From positions 52,501-116,500 of the forward strand of contig CAUZLF010000730.1 of assembly GCA_963580285.1 (NCBI GenBank): a DNA stretch of 64,000 nt, written 5' to 3'. This DNA comes from Lucinisca nassula (lineage: Eukaryota > Mollusca > Bivalvia > Lucinida > Lucinidae). Below the pieces are notes generated by a model, which was given only the letters and a program-made list of their open reading frames with translations, was not told where the DNA came from and ran no database searches. Below, in pieces: positions 61,001 to 64,000 of the stretch. The position numbers and the translations under genes were made by a program. The stretch's first letter is position 1. Each line of letters starts with the position of its first letter.

Positions 61001-61656
61001 GACCTGTGACTTGACCCTTGCCCTGTGATCTACTTTGTTATAACTTCTTAACCATTTGAGATAGAGCCTTTTTATTTGGCATGCTTTGATTGGCTGATTC
61101 ATGTCTAAGGGTTAAATGAAATTAAAATGTATACCAATGTGACAGACTTGCATCATACATGAACCCCAATATTGATATAGCACTGGATTCTTTCTTTGTG
61201 ACTTTGTTTCTGTTATTTGTCTGAAAATTTGCCTTTGCAAAACTTAGTCAAAGCGCGACTTCAGGTGAACTGTCGTATCTGGCGACAGGTCTTATATAAA
61301 ATAACCTTGTGAACACTTTAGAGACCAGGGTTTTGGTCCAATCATCATCAAACTTGCTCAGAATAATTGTCATGACAATATCTTGATCAAGTTCGAAAAT
61401 GGGACCTGTCCAGTCAAAGTGTAGGTTAGTGGGTCAAATCATAGAAAAACCTTGTGACTTCATGCTCTTGTTTGGTATGGCTTTCAGGGTGTTGGGATCA
61501 AGGTTAAGGTTCTTGTTGCTATCTTTAGAAAAAAAACTTCTTAACACTAGCTCCAACATTTACCGATGGATTTTAATAGAATTACCTAAACATATAACCT
61601 ACTTAATCTTGCAGTTTGGATCAGGTGAGCGATCTAGGGCCATCATGGCCCTCTTG
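58048..61656 (+). mobile_element. Complete HINE, 145/112-bp core family (~3.6 kb)
   Basis: The 5' end is the same as at 52651, with a shorter CGTCGTCGTCC tract. About 14 units of 145 bp span 58130-60150, 112-bp units span 60180-61075, and the 3' domain ends AGGGCCATCATGGCCCT, CTCTTG. Shared odd units, such as the one with CGGTTGTTCAGAAATGGG at 54975 and 59805, show it is a sister copy of 52651-56794. The ~86-codon frames are array artefacts. Confidence 0.88.
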
Positions 61657-62136
61657 TTTACTGTTTGGGATAGAGCCTTCATATTTGGTATGTATGTTCC
61701 TTGTGACATTGCCTTACCACTCATACAAAAATAATACCTGTAACTTTGCCCTTTGACCTACTTTATTATAACTTTCTAACTATTTGAGATAGAGCCTTCA
61801 TATTTCACATGCAGTTTCATTTTGACAATGTTTTTCCACTCATACAAAAAATTTACCTTATTTATCATAAAGTTTTAACCATTCATTATAGAGCCTATAT
61901 ATTTGGCATGTAGGTACCTTGTGACATTGCCATTCCACTGATACAAAAAAATTTGACATGTGACTGAGACCTTAGACCCTTGACCAGTGACCTACTTTCT
62001 GTTTGAGGTAGAGCTTTCATATTTGGCACGTGGGTTGCTTGTGACATTGCCTTCCCACTCCTACATAAAATTTTGACATCTGACCTTGACCCTTGCCTGT
62101 GACCTACTTTGTAATAACTTCTTTGCGTATGAGAGG

Positions 62137-63960
62137 CAAGGTTTTTCTATGATTTGACCTACTGACCTACACTTTGACTGGACAGGTCCAATTTTCGAGA
62201 TATTGTCATGATAATTATTGTGAGCAGGGTTGATGGTGATTGGACCAAAATCGTGGTCTCTAAAGTGTTCACAAGGTTATTTTATATAAGACCTGTCGCC
62301 AGATAGGATAGTTCACTGGAAGTCGCGCTTTGACTATGTTGGGCATAGGCAAATTTTCAGTTCAATAGCAGAATAAAAGTCACAAAGAAAGAACCCAGTG
62401 CTATTATCAATATTGGGGATCATGTATGATTCAAGTCTATCACATTAGTACACATGTTAATTCCATTTAACCCTTAGACATGAATCGGCCAATCAAAGCA
62501 TGCCAAATAAAAAGGCTATATCTCAAATGGTTAAGAAGTTATAACAAAGTAGGTCACAGGCAAGGGTCAAGGTCAGAAGTCAAAATTCTATGTATAAGTG
62601 GGAAGGCAATGTCACAAGCAACCCACATGCCAAATATGAAAGCTCTATCTCAAACAGTTAGAAAGTTATTATAAAGTAGGTCACAGGTCAAGGGTCTAAG
62701 TCACATGTCAAATTTTTTTTGTATCAGTGGAAAGGCAATGTTACAATGGTACCTACATGCTCTATGTTGAATGGTTAAAACTTTATGATAAAGTAGGTCA
62801 AAGGTAAATTTTTTCTATGAGTGGGAAAAACATTCTCAAAAGGAAACTACTACGGTGCTGACATGAAATATGAAGGCTCTATCTCAAATAGTTAGAAAAC
62901 TATAATAAAGTAGGTCACAGGGCAAAGTTACAGGTATTATTTTTGTATGAGTGGTAAGGCAATGACTAAACAGTAAAAAGTAATAAGTAGGTCAAAGGTC
63001 CAGGGTCAAGGTCACAGGTCAAAATTCTTTGTATGAGTGGGGAGGCAATGTCAAAAGGAACCTACATACCAAATATGAAGGCGCTATTTCAAACTGTTAG
63101 AAAGTTATAATAAAGTCAGTCAATGGTCACAGGTCAAAGCCACAGGAATTTTTTGTTGAATGAGTGGTGAGGCAATGTCACAAGGAGCATACATGCCAAA
63201 TATGAAGGCTCTATCTCAAACGGTTAAAATGTTATGATAGGTCAAAGGCCCAGAGTCCAGGTCACAGGTCAATTTTTTGTATGAGTGGAAAGGCAATGTC
63301 ACAAGGAACCTACATACAAGATATGAAGGCTCTATCTGAAAGGGTTTGAAAGTTACAATATACTAGGTCAAATATCACAGGTCAAGGTCACGGGTCAATT
63401 TATTGTATGAGTGGTAAGGCAATGTCACAAGGAACCTACATACCAAATATAAGGGCTCTTATCCCAAACAGTAAAAAAGTAATAAGTAGGTCCAGGTCCA
63501 AGGTCACAGGTCAAAATTGTTTGTATGTGTGGAGATGCAGTGCCAAAAGGAAGGTACATGCCAAATATGAAGGCGCTATCTCAAACGATTAGAAAGTCAT
63601 AATAAAGTCAGTCTATGGTCACAGGTCAAAGCCACAGGAATTTTTTGTTGTATGAGTGATAAGGCAATGTCACAAGGAACCTACATGCCAAATATGAAGG
63701 CTCTATCTCAAACGGTTTAGGGTTATGATAAGTAGGTCAAAGGTCCAATGGTTATAAGTTATGATAAAACAAAAACTAGAGTTTTCATCAGGTTTTTCTA
63801 TGACTGACCTACTTTCGGACCCGAGATGAATCATATTCGAACTTGACTGAGATATTGTCAAGATGATCATTCTGAGCAAGTTTGACAATGATTTGACCAA
63901 AACTGTGGCATCTAGAGTGTTCAAAAGGTTTTTCTATGATTTGACCTACTGACCTCCTTT
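62137..63960 (-). mobile_element. Minus-strand HINE, both ends missing
   Basis: Plus-strand order: reversed 3' domain (62137-62500; AATATTGGGGATCATGTATG, GACATGAATCGGCCAATC), reversed 112-bp units (62510-63770; AGGCAATGTCACAAGGAACC), then reversed 145-bp units (63770-63958). The 3' hairpin is absent at the junction near 62137. The array is cut at 63960 by another element. Confidence 0.7.
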
Positions 63961-63962
63961 TT

Positions 63963-64000
63963 ATACGCCCGTTTTGACAAAAACGGGACGTATTATGTTA
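63963..64000 (+). mobile_element. Start of another element, cut by the window end
   Basis: ACGCCCGTTTT-GAC-AAAACGGGACGT forms a stem right where the 145-bp unit stops, followed by ATTATG. I recognise this as the head of a common bivalve repeat (memory, not search). Only ~38 bp is visible. Confidence 0.5.

Larger units (their letters stand above)
57019..62136 (+). repeat. Older plus-strand HINE core, host of 58048-61656
   Basis: Visible pieces are 57019-57136, 57365-58047 and 61657-62136. A 145-bp unit (57023-57130), then 112-bp units, are interrupted by a PLE fragment and by a complete HINE. The joint TATTACTTTT|TTTACTGTTTGGGATAGAGCC matches the usual ACTTTTTAACCGTTTGAGATAGAGCC. Neither terminal hairpin is seen. 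Confidence 0.65.

Overview
This window looks like repeat-dominated DNA from a eukaryote, most likely a bivalve mollusc. That assignment is an inference from the repeat content: elements starting TAGCTCACCTG with internal tandem arrays, a SINE with a CAAA tail, and a Penelope-like reverse transcriptase family I recognise from bivalves. I found no intact host gene, no rRNA, no functional tRNA gene and no CRISPR array. Nearly all long open frames are by-products of tandem repeats.

Layout. Positions 1-8517 form a compound (CTAT)n array whose blocks are separated by recurring ~80-130 bp spacers; about 2 kb of it is present twice (2.5-4.7 kb and 6.3-7.9 kb). From about 8.8 to 32 kb the sequence is a mosaic of non-autonomous elements with one architecture: a 5' TAGCTCACC hairpin, a CpG-rich CGTC/CGTCC tract, a tandem core, a CAGGTGAGC subterminal inverted repeat, then a GGGCC/GGCCC hairpin and CTCTTG at the 3' end. 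These features match non-autonomous Helentron-type elements (HINEs, including the bivalve 'pearl'-like elements), and several copies are nested. From 32.7 to 40.1 kb there are two large minus-strand copies with 145-bp arrays. From 40.2 to 49.6 kb lies a decayed Penelope-like element (PLE) split by a 7.06-kb DDE element. That element has 15-bp terminal inverted repeats, a 3-bp target duplication and two inverted transposase pseudogene copies. From 49.6 to 64 kb there are SINE remnants and more HINEs: two long plus-strand copies at 52.65-56.79 and 58.05-61.66 kb, set in older copies.

How the parts interact. The nesting gives a relative history. Older HINE or core repeats were hit by younger HINEs in T-runs without target duplication. 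SINEs inserted with 10-14 bp duplications. PLE 3'-terminal fragments are scattered at eight or more places. The DDE element entered the PLE, and later received a PLE fragment in only one arm of its palindrome. The most notable signals are covarying terminal hairpins in the HINEs, dense AGGTCA direct repeats (nuclear-receptor half-sites) in both HINE core repeats, and the palindromic DDE element. Positions are read by eye; boundaries of diverged repeats are approximate.
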